Source: Otatea glauca (lineage: Eukaryota; Streptophyta; Magnoliopsida; Poales; Poaceae). Taken from it: a DNA stretch of 64,000 bases. Below, piece after piece: positions 43,227 to 54,719 of this stretch. Where the stretch lies: positions 13,059,278 to 13,123,277 of the forward strand of contig CM070720.1 of NCBI GenBank assembly GCA_036346275.1. The letters are read 5' to 3'. Numbering within the stretch: the first letter of the stretch is position 1; each line of letters begins with the position of its first letter. Below the pieces are notes generated by a model, which saw nothing but the letters and a program-made list of their open reading frames with translations, ran no database searches and was not told the origin of the DNA. Position numbers and translations under genes: made by a program.

Positions 43227-43969
43227 AGTAGATGCCGATCATCCCGACCTTTGAGGAGTCAGCAGGTGGCTATGCCATGGAGCTGTGGAGACTTCTTCAA
43301 ACGCTTGGAGGCTTTTATCGCCCGCTTTATTAAGGAGGCAGCTGGTCAGTTAATGGTGTTCACCGAGGATTTGTTTGCAAGCTGATCATCTACGCTCGGG
43401 AGAACGAGGAAGCTAGCAGACCAATCAACATCTCCGCCAGAAGATTCTCGTACGAGGTTGCAATTTAAGAGGTTGCTCAACTTGCTCTTCGCCATGTCTG
43501 CCGCGATTACGCTGATGAGCTTCACGACTCAGTGTTTCGACTTCACCCTGATGTGTAAGCATGCCGACACCGACGGATCGTGGAGGACGAGTGTGCTACC
43601 GCAGTACATTTTGCTGAGTTCACTATCGCCCTGGAGGAGCATATGAGAAAGACCACTCAGGAGCTGGAGACAGTGTACGAGGCACTCAGAGTGACGGAGC
43701 AGGAGCTTGAGGAGACCCGTGCTGCAGCTATCGGAATGATCACCAATCTAGGAGAGGCCCTGGAGGGGGTTGAGGACGAGGAACTCAGGAGCCAGCTGAG
43801 GAGTACGAGGAGGATCCAGAGGAGCGAGAGTAGGAGCCAGAGGAGAGTGCAGACCCTGTTGTTGCTGAGGAGCCAGCAGTAGGTCATCAGGATAGGTTCG
43901 CTCCTATGCCAGCCGACCCGCCGGTGTATGCACCGGATCAGTCTCAGCCAGGGTGGCTGAATGAGTGAG
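43227..43969 (+). pseudogene. Upstream ORF of element E: GGF domain plus coiled coil, broken
   Basis: Between the primer site and gag, frames can be joined into one protein of about 245 residues. The first part (43227-43560) reads GGYAMELWRLLQTLGGF, RPLY, ARENEEASRPINISARR and YADELHD and matches the leader ORF of element F. The second part (43580-43882, then another frame to about 43969) is a glutamate-rich coiled coil (EEHMRKTTQELETVYEALRVTEQELEETRAA) and an acidic proline-rich end (VYAPDQSQPGWLNE). It contains at least three stops and two frameshifts. It is not gag. Function is unknown; the coiled coil suggests multimerisation or binding to a partner (inference). Confidence 0.65.
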
Positions 43970-44249
43970 AGTTAGTCTTAGAGTAGTGTTGAGGCTCAAG
44001 TGTTGAGTCGCGTCTTTAAGATTAGTCTTTACCTTTTTAGTAGACGTTAAGGTTTCCTGATTAGTTTGCTTCTTTGTAATGCAGAGTGTGCAGTATGTGT
44101 TGCAAAGCCTGTAAGCTTTTATGAGCAGCCATAACAAGAATAAATAAAGAATTATTTTAGTTGGGTTAAACTTATCTTCCCCGCCCTAGGGATCCTTGCA
44201 TCTTATCTATGCTACTTCTACCTTTCCTAACCCAAGAGGCAATCAGCAG

Positions 44250-45375
44250 ATGGTGAACACTCGTGGGACCAACGGTGCTTCAGGAAGTGGACTGCACCAC
44301 AATGACAACCCCAATGATGGAGGCCATCCTCAACCACCACCGCCAGTGGACATGCAGAATCTAGGAGCATTTCTCGCTGCACAGACTCAATTAATGCAGA
44401 CCATGATGCAACAAATGCAACAGATGACTAACGTGGCTGCAAATAACAACAACCAAGTGAACTAGAACAACAATGGTGGGCCTCGGTCTTTCTCCAAGCT
44501 GTCAAATTTCATGAGGACTTGGCCACCGACCTTTGCAGGGAATGTTAATCCTTTGGAAGCCGATTACTGGCTTAGAACTATTGAGAAGAAGCTGCATATC
44601 ACCCAATGTGAGGGCAATGAGAAGGTTCTCTACACCTCTCATCAATTGGAAGGAACTGCCGCGGAATGGTGGGAAAACTATTGTGCTTCACATGAAGCCC
44701 CACAGGAGATCACCTGGGATGAGTTTACTACTGCCTTCCGCCAATACCATGTTCCAGATGGAATGATGGATCTCAAGAAAGAGGAGTTCAGGGCTCTGAA
44801 GCAAAGAGGCCGGCCCATGGCCGAATATCTGAACAAGTTTACTCAGTTAGCTTGCTATGCCCCTGAAGACGTAGCGACAGATAAAGCTAGGCAGTCCCGC
44901 TTCATGAAGGGACTAAATTCAGGATTGCAAGTGGGGCTGATCACCCACAATTTTCCGGACTTTCAAGAATTGGTTAACAAGGCTTTGATTCTGGAGGATA
45001 AGCGCAAGGAGCTGGGTGAAAACCGTAAGCGCTTGATGACTAATCAGGGTGGACGTCTCAATCACCTGCGCTTGAGAATGTCACCACAGCAGTTTGCCAG
45101 ATTCCAACCGCCAGCCGTAAATAAGGCACCAACTCCTGCACCTCGCCCTACTAATCAGAACTTTCAGATGCCAAAGACAGGCGAATGCACCAGAGGAAGT
45201 CAAGAACGCAAATAAGAGATGCTATGCATGCAATGAGCCAGGGCACTTCTCTAATAGGTGTCCACAGAGAGGAGGCATCACGCCAATTGTTTTAACTTGG
45301 GAACGACACCGCCAAGGCACCACTTCAGAGGAAATCGTGCGCCTACCAAGCCGAGCAACTCCCAATCAACGGTAG
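44250..45375 (+). pseudogene. Element E gag with zinc knuckle (one internal stop, one frameshift)
   Basis: It starts at the ATG 44250 (MVNTRGTNGASGSG), followed by a glutamine/methionine-rich stretch. A single TAG at 44463-44465 interrupts it, and the same frame then continues to 45215. The Gag core includes FMRTWPPTFAGNVNPLEADYW, the EGTAAEWWENY block and MAEYLNKFTQLACYAP. Near 45185 a frameshift moves the reading to the frame with the CCHC knuckle (CYACNEPGHFSNRCP, 45220-45264). That frame is shared with the protease and is interrupted only by TAG at 45373-45375. Gag forms the particle and the knuckle packages RNA. Just a few changes separate this from an intact reading frame. Confidence 0.9.
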
Positions 45376-47283
45376 CGTGGTAGGATCAACCACATCGCAG
45401 ATGGAGCACAAGAGGCTACGGACGTTGTACTGGGTAAGTTTCTGGTTAACTCGATTACCGCTTCTGCTTTATTTGATTCTGGAGCTTCGCATTCGTTTGT
45501 TTCTCAAAGTTTTGCAACTAAGAATGGATTTAAAGTGGTGAATCCTAAATGTGTGCTATTAGTCCAAGCCCCAGGATCTGAGCTTAGATCTAGCCTCGGG
45601 TGCTTGGGAGTTAAGTTGCTAATGGATGGGATAGAATTTCTAGCGAATCTTATCTTGTTAGATGCACAGTCCCTAGATGTTATCCTTGGAATGGATTGGC
45701 TGTCCAAACATAAGGCTGTTTTGGATTGTGGCCGAAGGATTGTATCACTGGAAGGCCCTAGTGGCAAGAAGGTAGAATTTCAAGCGACTGAAGTTCGTGA
45801 TGGGCAGTTAGTGGTCAACAGCGTGCAAGCCATCAGCATAGAGGATGTGCCAGTAGTCAGAGAATACCCGGATGTGTTTCTGGATGATTTACCAGGGTTG
45901 CCACTAGACCGCGATATCGAGTTAGCACCAGGGACAGCACCGATATCAAAGAGACCTTATCGAATGGCTACAGACGAGTTAGTGGAAACAAAAAAGCAGA
46001 TTGAGGAACTGCAAGAGAAAGGTTTCATTAGACCAAGTTCATCACCGTGGGGAGCACCAGTTTTGTTTGTTTGTAAGAAGGATGGAAGTCTTAGAATGTG
46101 CATCGATTATCGTGCACTTAATGAGGTAACGATAAAAAATAAGTATCCATTGCCCAGGATCGACGATTTATTTGACCAGTTAAGGGGAGCGGGAGTTTTC
46201 TCCAAAATAGATCTTCGTTCAAGATACCATCAGTTGAAGATCCGAGCGGAGGATGTGCCTAAGACTACGTTTTCTACGCGATATGGACACTATGAGTTCA
46301 CAGTAATGTCATTTGGATTGACGAATGCCCCTGCATATTTTATGAACATGATGAATAAGGTTTTCATGGAGTATTTGGATAAGTTTGTTGTGGTCTTTAT
46401 AGACGATATCTTAGTTTTCTCGAAGACAGAAGAAGAGCATGCTGAACACTTGAGGATGGTTTTAGAGAGGTTGCGGGAACATCAGCTGTACGCCAAGTTC
46501 AGCAAGTGTGATTTTTGGAAAGAGAAGGTTGAATTTCTTGGTCATGTAATGACTACTAAAGGAGTTGCAGTCGACCCAAGCAAAGTGGACGCAGTATTGC
46601 ACTGGGAGCAACCGAAGTCTGTTACTCAGATCCGTAGTTTTCTGGGAATGGCGGGATACTACCGTCGGTTCATAGAAGGATTCTCGACAATTGCTAAACC
46701 CATTACGCAGTTGTTGAAGAAAGAAAAGAAGTTTGCATGGACGCCAGAGTGCGAGAAAAGTTTTATGGAACTGAAGAAGCGTTTGACGACCGCCCCCGTA
46801 TTAGTGTTGCCGGACGTGCAGAATGGATTTGATATTTATTGCGATGCCTCAAAGCAAGGTCTGGGGTGCGTGTTAATGCAGAACGGTAAAGTTGTTGCCT
46901 ATGCGTCGAGGCAGTTGAGACCGCATGAGGCGAATTATCCCACGCATGATTTGGAATTAGCTGTCGTAGTGCACGCTTTGAAGATATGGCGTCATTATCT
47001 CATAGGAAATAGATGTGAGATTTATACTAACCATAAGAGCCTGAAATACATTTTCACTCAAGCAGATCTTAATATGAGACAACGAAGGTGGCTAGAATTA
47101 ATTAAGGATTACAATGTGGGAATTCATTATCACCCTGGAAAAGCCAATGTGGTAGCAGATGCTCTGAGTCGAAAGAGCCATAGCGCGAACATGCTGTCAA
47201 TGGATGATCAACCAGAGCTATGTAAAGAATTTCAGAAGTTAAAGCTGGAAGTTGTTCAAGGAAGTATAGTCAGACCGAAGTAA
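45376..47283 (+). CDS. Element E protease, reverse transcriptase and RNase H (open 635 codons)
   Basis: The frame is open from 45376; the first plausible Met or alternative start is irrelevant because this is polyprotein. Protease: LFDSGASHSFVS (45469-45504) and ILGMDWLSK. RT: YRMATDELVETKKQIEEL, RMCIDYRALNEVTIKNKYPLPR (split here as motifs), FGLTNAPAYF and catalytic FIDD (about 46395-46406). RNase H: CDASKQGLGC, the ELAVVVHAL block and ADALSRK. One catalytic position reads YTNHKSLKY where relatives (G) read YTDHKSLKY, so RNase H activity is probably lost. The frame ends by a shift at about 47265 before the integrase linker. Confidence 0.9.
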   Translation, partial: RGRINHIADGAQEATDVVLGKFLVNSITASALFDSGASHSFVSQSFATKNGFKVVNPKCVLLVQAPGSELRSSLGCLGVKLLMDGIEFLANLILLDAQSLDVILGMDWLSKHKAVLDCGRRIVSLEGPSGKKVEFQATEVRDGQLVVNSVQAISIEDVPVVREYPDVFLDDLPGLPLDRDIELAPGTAPISKRPYRMATDELVETKKQIEELQEKGFIRPSSSPWGAPVLFVCKKDGSLRMCIDYRALNEVTIKNKYPLPRIDDLFDQLRGAGVFSKIDLRSRYHQLKIRAEDVPKTTFSTRYGHYEFTVMSFGLTNAPAYFMNMMNKVFMEYLDKFVVVFIDDILVFSKTEEEHAEHLRMVLERLREHQLYAKFSKCDFWKEKVEFLGHVMTTKGVAVDPSKVDAVLHWEQPKSVTQIRSFLGMAGYYRRFIEGFSTIAKPITQLLKKEKKFAWTPECEKSFMELKKRLTTAPVLVLPDVQNGFDIYCDASKQGLGCVLMQNGKVVAYASRQLRPHEANYPTHDLELAVVVHALKIWRHYLIGNRCEIYTNHKSLKYIFTQADLNMRQRRWLELIKDYNVGIHYHPGKANVVADALSRKSHSANMLSMDDQPELCKEFQKLKLEVVQGSIVRPK

Positions 47284-48023
47284 AACCAACACTTGAGGAC
47301 CAGATGAGGGAAGGCCAGAAAGATGATGAGAAAATTTCTAAGATCAAGTCCAAGAAAGAGGAAGGCCTAGCAGTGGATTTCACTCTAGATGGGTAGGGAA
47401 CCATGTCCTTCAATGGCCAAATTTGTGTACCGGATAAAAAGCAGCTGAAGCAACTGATTCTTGAGGAAGCTCACGATTCCAGGTACTCGATTCATCCAGG
47501 AAGTGCTAAAATGTATCAAGATTTGAGAGAGAGATTTCGGTGGCCTAATATGAAGCGTGAGGTGGCTGAGCATGTTGCTCTATGCGATGTATGTCAGAGA
47601 GTAAAAGCCATGCATCAAAGACCAGCTGGTTTGTTGCAGCCGTTGAAAATTCCTGAATGGAAGTTGGAGGAAATTGGTATGGATTTTATCACCGGTTTAC
47701 CTAAGACTCAGAGAGGTTATGATTCTATTTGGGTTATTGTGGATCGTCTGACCAAGGTCGCTCATTTTATTCCGTAGAAAGACCACCTACTCGGAGATCG
47801 TTTAGCGAGTTGTATATGTCAAGGATTGTATGTTTGCATGGAGTGCCCAGGAAGATTGTGTCAGACTGAGGTACCTAATTTACCTCAAGATTTTGGAACA
47901 AGTTGCATGAAGCACTAGGAACTACTTTGAATTTCAAGACAAAGATATCACCCCACGCATGGATGGTCGATGTAAACGGTAAATCGATTTTGGAAGATAT
48001 GTTGAGAGCTTGTGCTTTAGCTT
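47284..48023 (+). pseudogene. Element E integrase zinc finger and catalytic core, broken
   Basis: 47403-47777 keeps the complete HHCC finger (H in EEAHDSRYSIHPGS, cysteines in CDVCQR) and the first catalytic aspartate (GMDFITGLP). A stop follows at FIP (47776). Beyond it the second aspartate block reads SD followed by a stop where SDRG is expected, and the third motif region (about 47940-47985) is frameshifted. The integrase is inactive. Confidence 0.85.
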
Positions 48024-48719
48024 ATGCTACATCTTGGGACAAATGTTTGTCGATGCGTAATTGGCCATAATAATAGTTATCAAGCTAGCTTGCAGATGTC
48101 ACCGTTTGAGGCATTGTATGGACGTGCTTGTCGTACCCCGTTGAATTGGAATAAAACGGGGGAGCGTTTAGTGTTTGGACCAGATATTCTTAAGGAGGTA
48201 GAAAATCAAGTTGCTATGATTAGAGAGAGGTTGAAGATAGCGCAATCAAGGCAAAAGAGCTATGCTGACAACCGACGCCGAGATTTGAGTTTCGAGCCAG
48301 ATGATTATGTGTATCTCAGGGTTACCCCTCTTAAGGGTGTTAAAAGGTTTCACGTTAAAGGGAAGCTTGCACCGAGATATGTTGGTCCGTTCAAAATTTT
48401 AAGCCGTCAAGGAGAGGTGGCCTATCAGTTGGAATTGCCTCAGTCCTTGGCAGGAGTGCATGACGTGTTTCATGTGTCACAACTTAAGAAATATCTCAGA
48501 GTGCCAGCAGAACAAACCCCGTTGGACGCAATAGAGCTGCAGGAAGACCTGACTTACAAGGAGCAGCTAGTCAGAATTTTGGATGTTATGGAGCGCAGAA
48601 CTAGAAGCAAGTCTATTCGCTTTTGCAGAGTTCAGTGGAGCAATCATTCTGAAAGTGAAGCAACCTGGGAGCGTGAAGAAGATTTGAAGTCAGAGTTTCC
48701 AAACCTATTCTCTAGTTAG
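48024..48719 (+). CDS. Element E integrase C-terminus and chromodomain (partial)
   Basis: Open for 231 codons: NNSYQASLQMSPFEALYG, then GPFKILSRQGEVAYQLELP (GPF/Y module), FHVSQLKKYL, and a chromodomain running to ATWEREEDLKSEFPNLF. It is closely similar to A (1790-2418). The first codons before the NNSYQAS block are out of frame with the real protein. Confidence 0.85.
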   Translation: MLHLGTNVCRCVIGHNNSYQASLQMSPFEALYGRACRTPLNWNKTGERLVFGPDILKEVENQVAMIRERLKIAQSRQKSYADNRRRDLSFEPDDYVYLRVTPLKGVKRFHVKGKLAPRYVGPFKILSRQGEVAYQLELPQSLAGVHDVFHVSQLKKYLRVPAEQTPLDAIELQEDLTYKEQLVRILDVMERRTRSKSIRFCRVQWSNHSESEATWEREEDLKSEFPNLFSS

Positions 48720-48747
48720 CCCTGAATCTCGGGGTCGAGATTCTGTT

Positions 48748-48760
48748 AAGGGGGGAGGTT
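48748..48760 (+). other. Polypurine tract of element E
   Basis: AAGGGGGGAGGTT immediately before the TG of the 3' LTR. Confidence 0.88.
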
Positions 48761-51700
48761 TGTAACATCTCAAAATTCGTCTAAATATTATTTTATTGTC
48801 CTTGGTGCATTTTATGATTTTTCTGGAATTTATTTGGATTTTTCTGGATTTATTGGAATTAATTACAAATAAAGTGTTTTAGCTTTTTGTTGAAAACTAT
48901 TTAAATTTATGCAAAGTTAAAATAAAGTTCTGCCAAAAATATTTTATTTGAGTCCACAATATCTCCAAGTATTTTTGAGAATTTTCTTGGAATTTTCCTG
49001 ATTATTTTATTGCCTGAAACAAATAAAATGAATTTCTGTAATTATTATAAATGAGAAATCCTTTTAAAAAGATCATGAACAGTAACGGGCCGGCCCACTA
49101 CTGTGCGGCCCAAATAGCCCAAATCGAGATCCAACGGCTGCGTTTCCGCCGCGTCGCCCTGTCGCCTGCAGCCGTCGGATGGAGGCCGCGTGGACGTTGG
49201 TGATGAAGCCGCGTCGCCTCTCCATATCGCCGCCGGAGTCCGCCGCCGCCACGGAACCGCCTCTGAAATCCACGCTGCGCACGCCTTCCAGTGCGCCTAT
49301 TTAAGGTGCCGCCGCGGAGGCTGAAACCCTCACCCCGCGCCACACCCGTCTGTCAATTCTTGCACGCTGAGACGCCCTCGCCTGCCCGTGTGAGCTCGCC
49401 GGAGTTGCCGAAGACCCCGCCGTGCGTCCCGTCCGTTTTCCGCCGTCGTGACACCGCCCCGAACCGTGCCGGTTCCAGATCCGTGACCCTTGGACCGCGA
49501 CGCACCTACCTCGCCGTTCCCTGCCGTCGGATCGTCGCAGAAACACCGGCGCCGACGTCGTCTTCCCCGCTGACGATGGAGCTGCGCCAACGCACCGCCA
49601 TCGCTGGGTTGGAGCTCTACCAGCCGTTCGATCTCCGGTTGACGCTCCGGATCGTGCCGCCTAGGTAAGCATATCGAGTATCGGTAGCCGTCGGATCCAA
49701 ATCGGGCGATCGAGCCGTAGTCGCGTGTCCCTCTGCCCAGCGTCGTCCGATCGAGCCTATGCGCGCCAGATCGCACCGGCGTCGCGGCCAACCGCGTGCC
49801 GCCGCCTGTCGAGCGCAGAGCCATAGCGCCGTGAGCCGCGTCCACCGTGAACCGGTGTGGGTTGGTCGACTGGGTCCATACACCCGAGGCGCGTGGCAGC
49901 GTCTGATTGGCTGACATCAGGGCTGACGTCAGCGTGACGCAGTTAATCGGTTTTCGATTTAAAAATAATTTGGTTAATTCGGATTTTCTAATTTCTGTAT
50001 TTTCAGTATTTATTCAAACTTCCAAAGTCTATAACTTTTGCATTTTAACTCGGATTTGAGTGATTCAAATTTCTAAAAATTTGTAAAATTGAGATCTATT
50101 TAATGGTTAATTTTAATTGATTTTTGGAGTTAATTTTATCTCTATTTTGGTATTTATTTGCTTTTCTCCTTCGGTACGCGTAGACGTGGAATTGTGCGAC
50201 GCTTCGGAGGAAGATCCAACAACTCAAGAGCAAGCTCCCGATCAAGATCAGGACCTATTCCAAGGCAAGTTGTGCTTTGATCATGTTGAACCCATGTTTA
50301 TAAAATTGCTATATTGTTTTACTCTATTGCATGGTATTTCAAGTATACAAATTATTTCAACTTAAATTGGGATCTAGTTAATCTACCCACTTGACTTATG
50401 TACCCTACCTTGTCATTGTATGCCATAATCTATTGTCACCCTAGATTGGTTCATTATAGTTGGTTAGTAATGATAATCAACATGGGATGGTTAGACCGTA
50501 TTAGTTGCTTAGCCATGCCACGTCATCACATGTGTTTGAATCATTGATAATTAATCTTGATTAATGGAATATGGAACGATGTTATGAACTTGTGTGTCAT
50601 GTGGGATCACACGATGAGATTGAGTTGTTGTGGCGAGTCATGTGACGCAACGATGTTGAATTGTTGATGGCACGTGGTGCTTGGTAATCAACCTGGGTGA
50701 TAATCATTTAGATTGGGGCAAGTGACAAGTGCGAGTATGCCAAGGTGGGCCCGATGGGCAGAGGGTACGTGGATGTCTTGCCATGATCACTCTAAGGACT
50801 TAACCTTGCAAGCCTTTGACCTGAGTCAATCATGCAACCAATGTCTGGAATGGGCCAGCCTAGCTGATTAATTTGCAATGTCTTAGCTTTGGTACTATCT
50901 TGGTCGGTGTGAGTTCCTGAGTTATGGAGTAATTCACATGGCACAAGAGGGGGGCCCTGGATGTGGTAACCAGTCCCACCAGTGTTGAAACCTTAGCGGG
51001 TGGTACCGGGTTAAGCCAGCGCATTGTAAAGGCTTTGTTATAATCACTCGCCTTGGTGGTGTTTGGTTGTATCGCGTGGGTAAAGTGCATAACCTCTGCA
51101 GAGTGTGAAACTATTCGGATAGCCGTGCTCGCGGTATTGAGCAATGCTCGGGAATTACAGTTAAGGGTTAGCTTAATTAACTGGACAACTTGGTTGGGAT
51201 GGCTGAATGCCATGTGGAAGATGGAATTTGATTTAGGATTGGAAACCTGGTTTACTTAAAGAATGCTGAGTCTATTTACTATTGTTATTTGTTTTACAGT
51301 CTTTACAATCTATTTATTGTATTTGTTCATGAATGCTGCTTATTGCAAAATAGCCATGATAGCCTATCCATTGGAATAAGCCTTGCATATAGTTACATAG
51401 AATTGCATTCTGTGCACAACTTGTTGAGTGCTTTAAGTACTCACCCTTGCCAACAACAATAATCAACAGTCGAAGAATCTACACCTATGTTGGAGGAGGA
51501 GTTCCAGGAGGACGCGAGTCATTAGGGTCCGAGCCTTGTCGGTTGCCTGTGGTGAACTGATGAGCTATCTACGTTTTCTACTTTCCGCTGCTTAATTATT
51601 AGTTTATATTTCCAGTCTTGCCCTGCGTGGCTTAATAATGTAAGTCGGTCATAAGATCATACACTTAGCCATATCGATAAATGGAGTATTATTCTATTAT

Positions 51701-51811
51701 CGTTGAGTATGATATGATATGCACCAATGTTGAGCTATGTGCACTAGCGTTGATCCTGGGACTAGTGCGGTAAACACAGTGGGTTCGAATCAGTGGATTC
51801 GGGTCCTTACA
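48761..51811 (+). repeat. 3' LTR of element E (3051 bp)
   Basis: TGTAACATCTC to GGGTCCTTACA. It matches 40009-43017 with small indels in the GC-rich part and very few differences after 50200. CTCTGCAGAG block 51076-51125; hairpin 51426-51442; TATA-like 49297-49304; TCCAACGGCT 49130-49139. Confidence 0.95.
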
Positions 51812-52940
51812 GTTTCCTTCTCAGCAGATAGATATAATTTAAAAGGTATATCTTTTTGTGGCACGACCAAAACAGTAGGATTAGTCAAGTACTCCTTGAT
51901 ATTATCAAAAGCTTTTTGTTGATCGGCTCCCGACAAAACTCCTGATTGTCCTTTAATTTCAACAATGGGGTAAACGAATGAATACGGCCAGAAAGATTTG
52001 AAATGAAACGCCGCAAATAATTTATTTTGTCGATCAACTTTTATAACTCATTTTTTCACGTGGGCGGCTTTGTTTTGGCTATGGCTTTTACACTTTCTTG
52101 ATTGACTTTCATTCCTCTCTCATGATACACCATAGCACACTTGTAAGGATTCATCATCGAACCGTGCGCTCTTGTATTTTTGAAAACTGCTTCGAAATCG
52201 ACTAGATGCTACAAATCTACTGTAGATTTACCACAACATCGTCGATGTAAATCTCCACAATAGAGCTGATCAAATCATGAAAAATTAAATTCATGGCTCT
52301 TTGATATGTAGCACCAGCATTTTTTAAGCCAAAGGTTATCACAGCCTACTCAAATAATCCCAAGGCACCAAGACATCTAAATGTTGTTTTTGGTATATCG
52401 GCTTTTGCCATGAATATCTGATTATACCCCGCATTGCCATCAAGAAAGCTAATTATCTTATTTCCTGATGCAGCATCGATAAGCATATCGGCTAGTGGCA
52501 TTGGATATTCATCTTTCTGTGTAGCTTTGTTTAAGTCCCTTAAGTCAACGCAAACCCTTAATTTGCCATTTTTCTTCATCACAGGAATGATGTTAGAGAC
52601 CCACTCAGCATATCGGCAAGGCCTGATAAATTTGGCCTCTATAAATCGTTCAATTTCTTCTTTTATAAAGTTGTACAAGGCCGAATTAAATCTCCAAGGG
52701 GATTGTTTGAACGGCCAATACCTGGTTTTGTAGGTAGCTGATGTTCTACCAGTTGTCGAGTTAATCCAGGCATTTCGTGGTATTCCCAAGCAAAACAATT
52801 TTTATATTTTCGAAGAATTTTGACTAACTTATCCTTATAATTCACATCTAATTTTGAGCTAATAAAAGTTGGTCTCTTCCTGTCACCGTTGCCTATATCA
52901 ACTTCTTGATCAAGTCAGTCGATGTAAACCCTTGGCCTAA
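51812..52940 (-). pseudogene. Element D reverse transcriptase
   Basis: On the minus strand the frame 52798-52346 gives RT fingers and palm: SALYNFIKEEIERFIEAKFI, LRVCVDLRDLNKATQKDEYPMP, SFLDGNAGYNQIFMA and the TTFRCLGALG block. The catalytic box YIDDVVV follows in another frame near 52250. The thumb and connection, ending in KAFDNIKEYL and LSAEKET, run to the E insertion at 51812. Several stops and shifts are present. It is inactive. Confidence 0.83.
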
Positions 52941-53269
52941 CTTCTCGATTTCTTGGAAATCCTCAATGGCCTCATAGCTATCCGTTATTGGCCGATAGCT
53001 TTGCATTTTGCCTTGTAAGGTCTTTACTGCTTGCTTGGACTCCATCGACGTAAAACTTCACTTGTCCAATCAAAGGTGCTTTGCCTCACGTTGATCGGTA
53101 TAAGCCCTGTCTTACTGATGTAGATGAAATCACAATTATCCAAAGCTTTTCCAGATATGCACTCGGCCTATGCGTGTTGCCAATTTGCGTTCGAATTATT
53201 TATAGCAATGTGAGCCGATGTATCGGCTTGAACGATCACAACCTCATCTCTGTTCCATTGAACAAGTAA

Positions 53270-53963
53270 CTAATGCATAGTCGACGGAATACAACAATTG
53301 GCATGAATCCAGTCTCGCCCAAGAAACACATTGTATTCGCCTTTGGCGTCGACTACAAAGAAGGCAGTTGGCAATATTTTGCTACCGACAGTTAATTCCG
53401 TCACCGTGACACCCCTAGCCTTAGTAGGATCGCCTGTGAAATAATTCAAAACCATGTTAGTCTTAATGAGATCCTCATCGTACTTACCCAGTTTTTAACA
53501 GGTGGTGTATGGCATCAAGTTGGCCGTTGCTCCGCCGTCAACAAGCATCCTTGAAATCGACTTACCGTTAATATGCCCTTTCAAGTATAATGGCTTAAGA
53601 TGCCGATGAGCGTCTTAGGTTTTTTCAAAGACTGCATCTTGGGCCCCTAAACATAACTGAGTGAAGGTCTCCTTAGCCGATTCAGTCTTTATTTTAAATT
53701 CGGTTGGTAGGGTGAACACTATATTGATGTCCATCGGAGGAGTATCATCTCGGATTATTGGAGAATCTAAGTCATCGGCTGAATCGAACTCTTCTCAACC
53801 AGTTTTTTCTTTCTTCACTCTTTTTTAACATTTTTAATCGGTCAAAGTTCATCGAAAGCTTTATCCCTATATTTTTCTTATCGGGCCTCTCTGATCTCCT
53901 AAGTTCTTAGCCTTTGCAACCATATGCGTTGTGATCGGCTAAGGCCAACAGGGCACCACCTTG
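53270..53963 (-). pseudogene. Element D protease and flanking gag-pol region
   Basis: The retropepsin active site LVDGGATANLMP is readable near 53525-53560 on the minus strand. The frame 53455-53270 continues with GVTVTELTVGSKILPTAFFVV and VFLGRDWIHA, the second half of the fold. 53963-53560 is broken linker sequence up to the N3 insertion. The protease cuts Gag-Pol. Confidence 0.75.
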
Positions 53964-53968
53964 GCTTG

Positions 53969-54719
53969 TGCTGGGAACGGTGGCCCGATCTTCCGACAGG
54001 TAGTAGTAAGTCGATTGGTGGAGAACTTGACGTTGACGATCCGGCTTCCAATCAGAACGGATTCGAACCCTGCAATCGCTACACCACGGCTCCTTTGGTT
54101 ATCAACCATGCACAAACACGGTTGACCTTGCCAAGAAGGCTTATCCCTGCATGCGAATTGAGAACACAAGCAAGAATGTAGAAGATGCAATCTGAAATTG
54201 CGAATAATATTAAGCACACGGGTTGGGGTTCCACAAACCGATGAACGGCGAAAAACTGACAAAGTGTCTAGTTGTAATCTAAGCAAAACCCATCTATTCT
54301 AGCGACGGCTACTGAATATATATGAGGTAGATGGCAAGGGAGGCGGCCAAGGGGGTGGCCGTGAAACCCTAGGTCGTACAAGGCCTTTGGGCCCAAGTGG
54401 AGGTGTCGTAGCACTTGGCAGATTCTGTTCGTCATATTGATTTGACTATTCCTGTCGATCCAGAAGGAGTTTGCACCTAAAACCACTTCCATTAGAAATT
54501 TCTCATCGTGGGCTTCTCCGTAGAGTCCAAGAACGCCTCAAACGGACTTCGTATGACCTAGATATGGTCATTTTTAGTTGGACTGCTCCTAGGGGCCGAA
54601 CTGGACTCGTGAACGAATTGGGCTTGATCTTGGGCTGGGATTGGAGCATTAGAAGTTGTTGGGCCCTTGTCTTGGCATGAGATAGAAGCATGGCTTGCTA
54701 GGCCAGCATGGTCTCATCA
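53969..54719 (-). repeat. 3' LTR of N3 (751 bp)
   Basis: Plus strand TGCTGGGAACGG to GGTCTCATCA; the partner LTR starts TGATGGGAACGG. The copies are nearly identical. Confidence 0.92.

Larger units (their letters stand above)
40009..51811 (+). mobile_element. Element E: complete 11.8-kb Tekay-like Ty3/gypsy chromovirus
   Basis: LTRs at 40009-43017 (3009 bp) and 48761-51811 (3051 bp), flanked by GTTTC (40004-40008 and 51812-51816). In order: primer site, an upstream ORF with coiled coil, gag with zinc knuckle, protease, RT, RNase H, integrase, chromodomain, purine tract. The second halves of the LTRs are almost identical, so E inserted more recently than G (inference). The pol core is open for 635 codons, but stops and frameshifts in gag and integrase leave the copy defective. 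Confidence 0.96.

Noticed and set aside
43580..43882. Independent plus-strand gene of 100 codons
   Set aside because: It is the coiled-coil part of the broken upstream ORF of E, continuous with 43227-43560 by similarity to F and by position.
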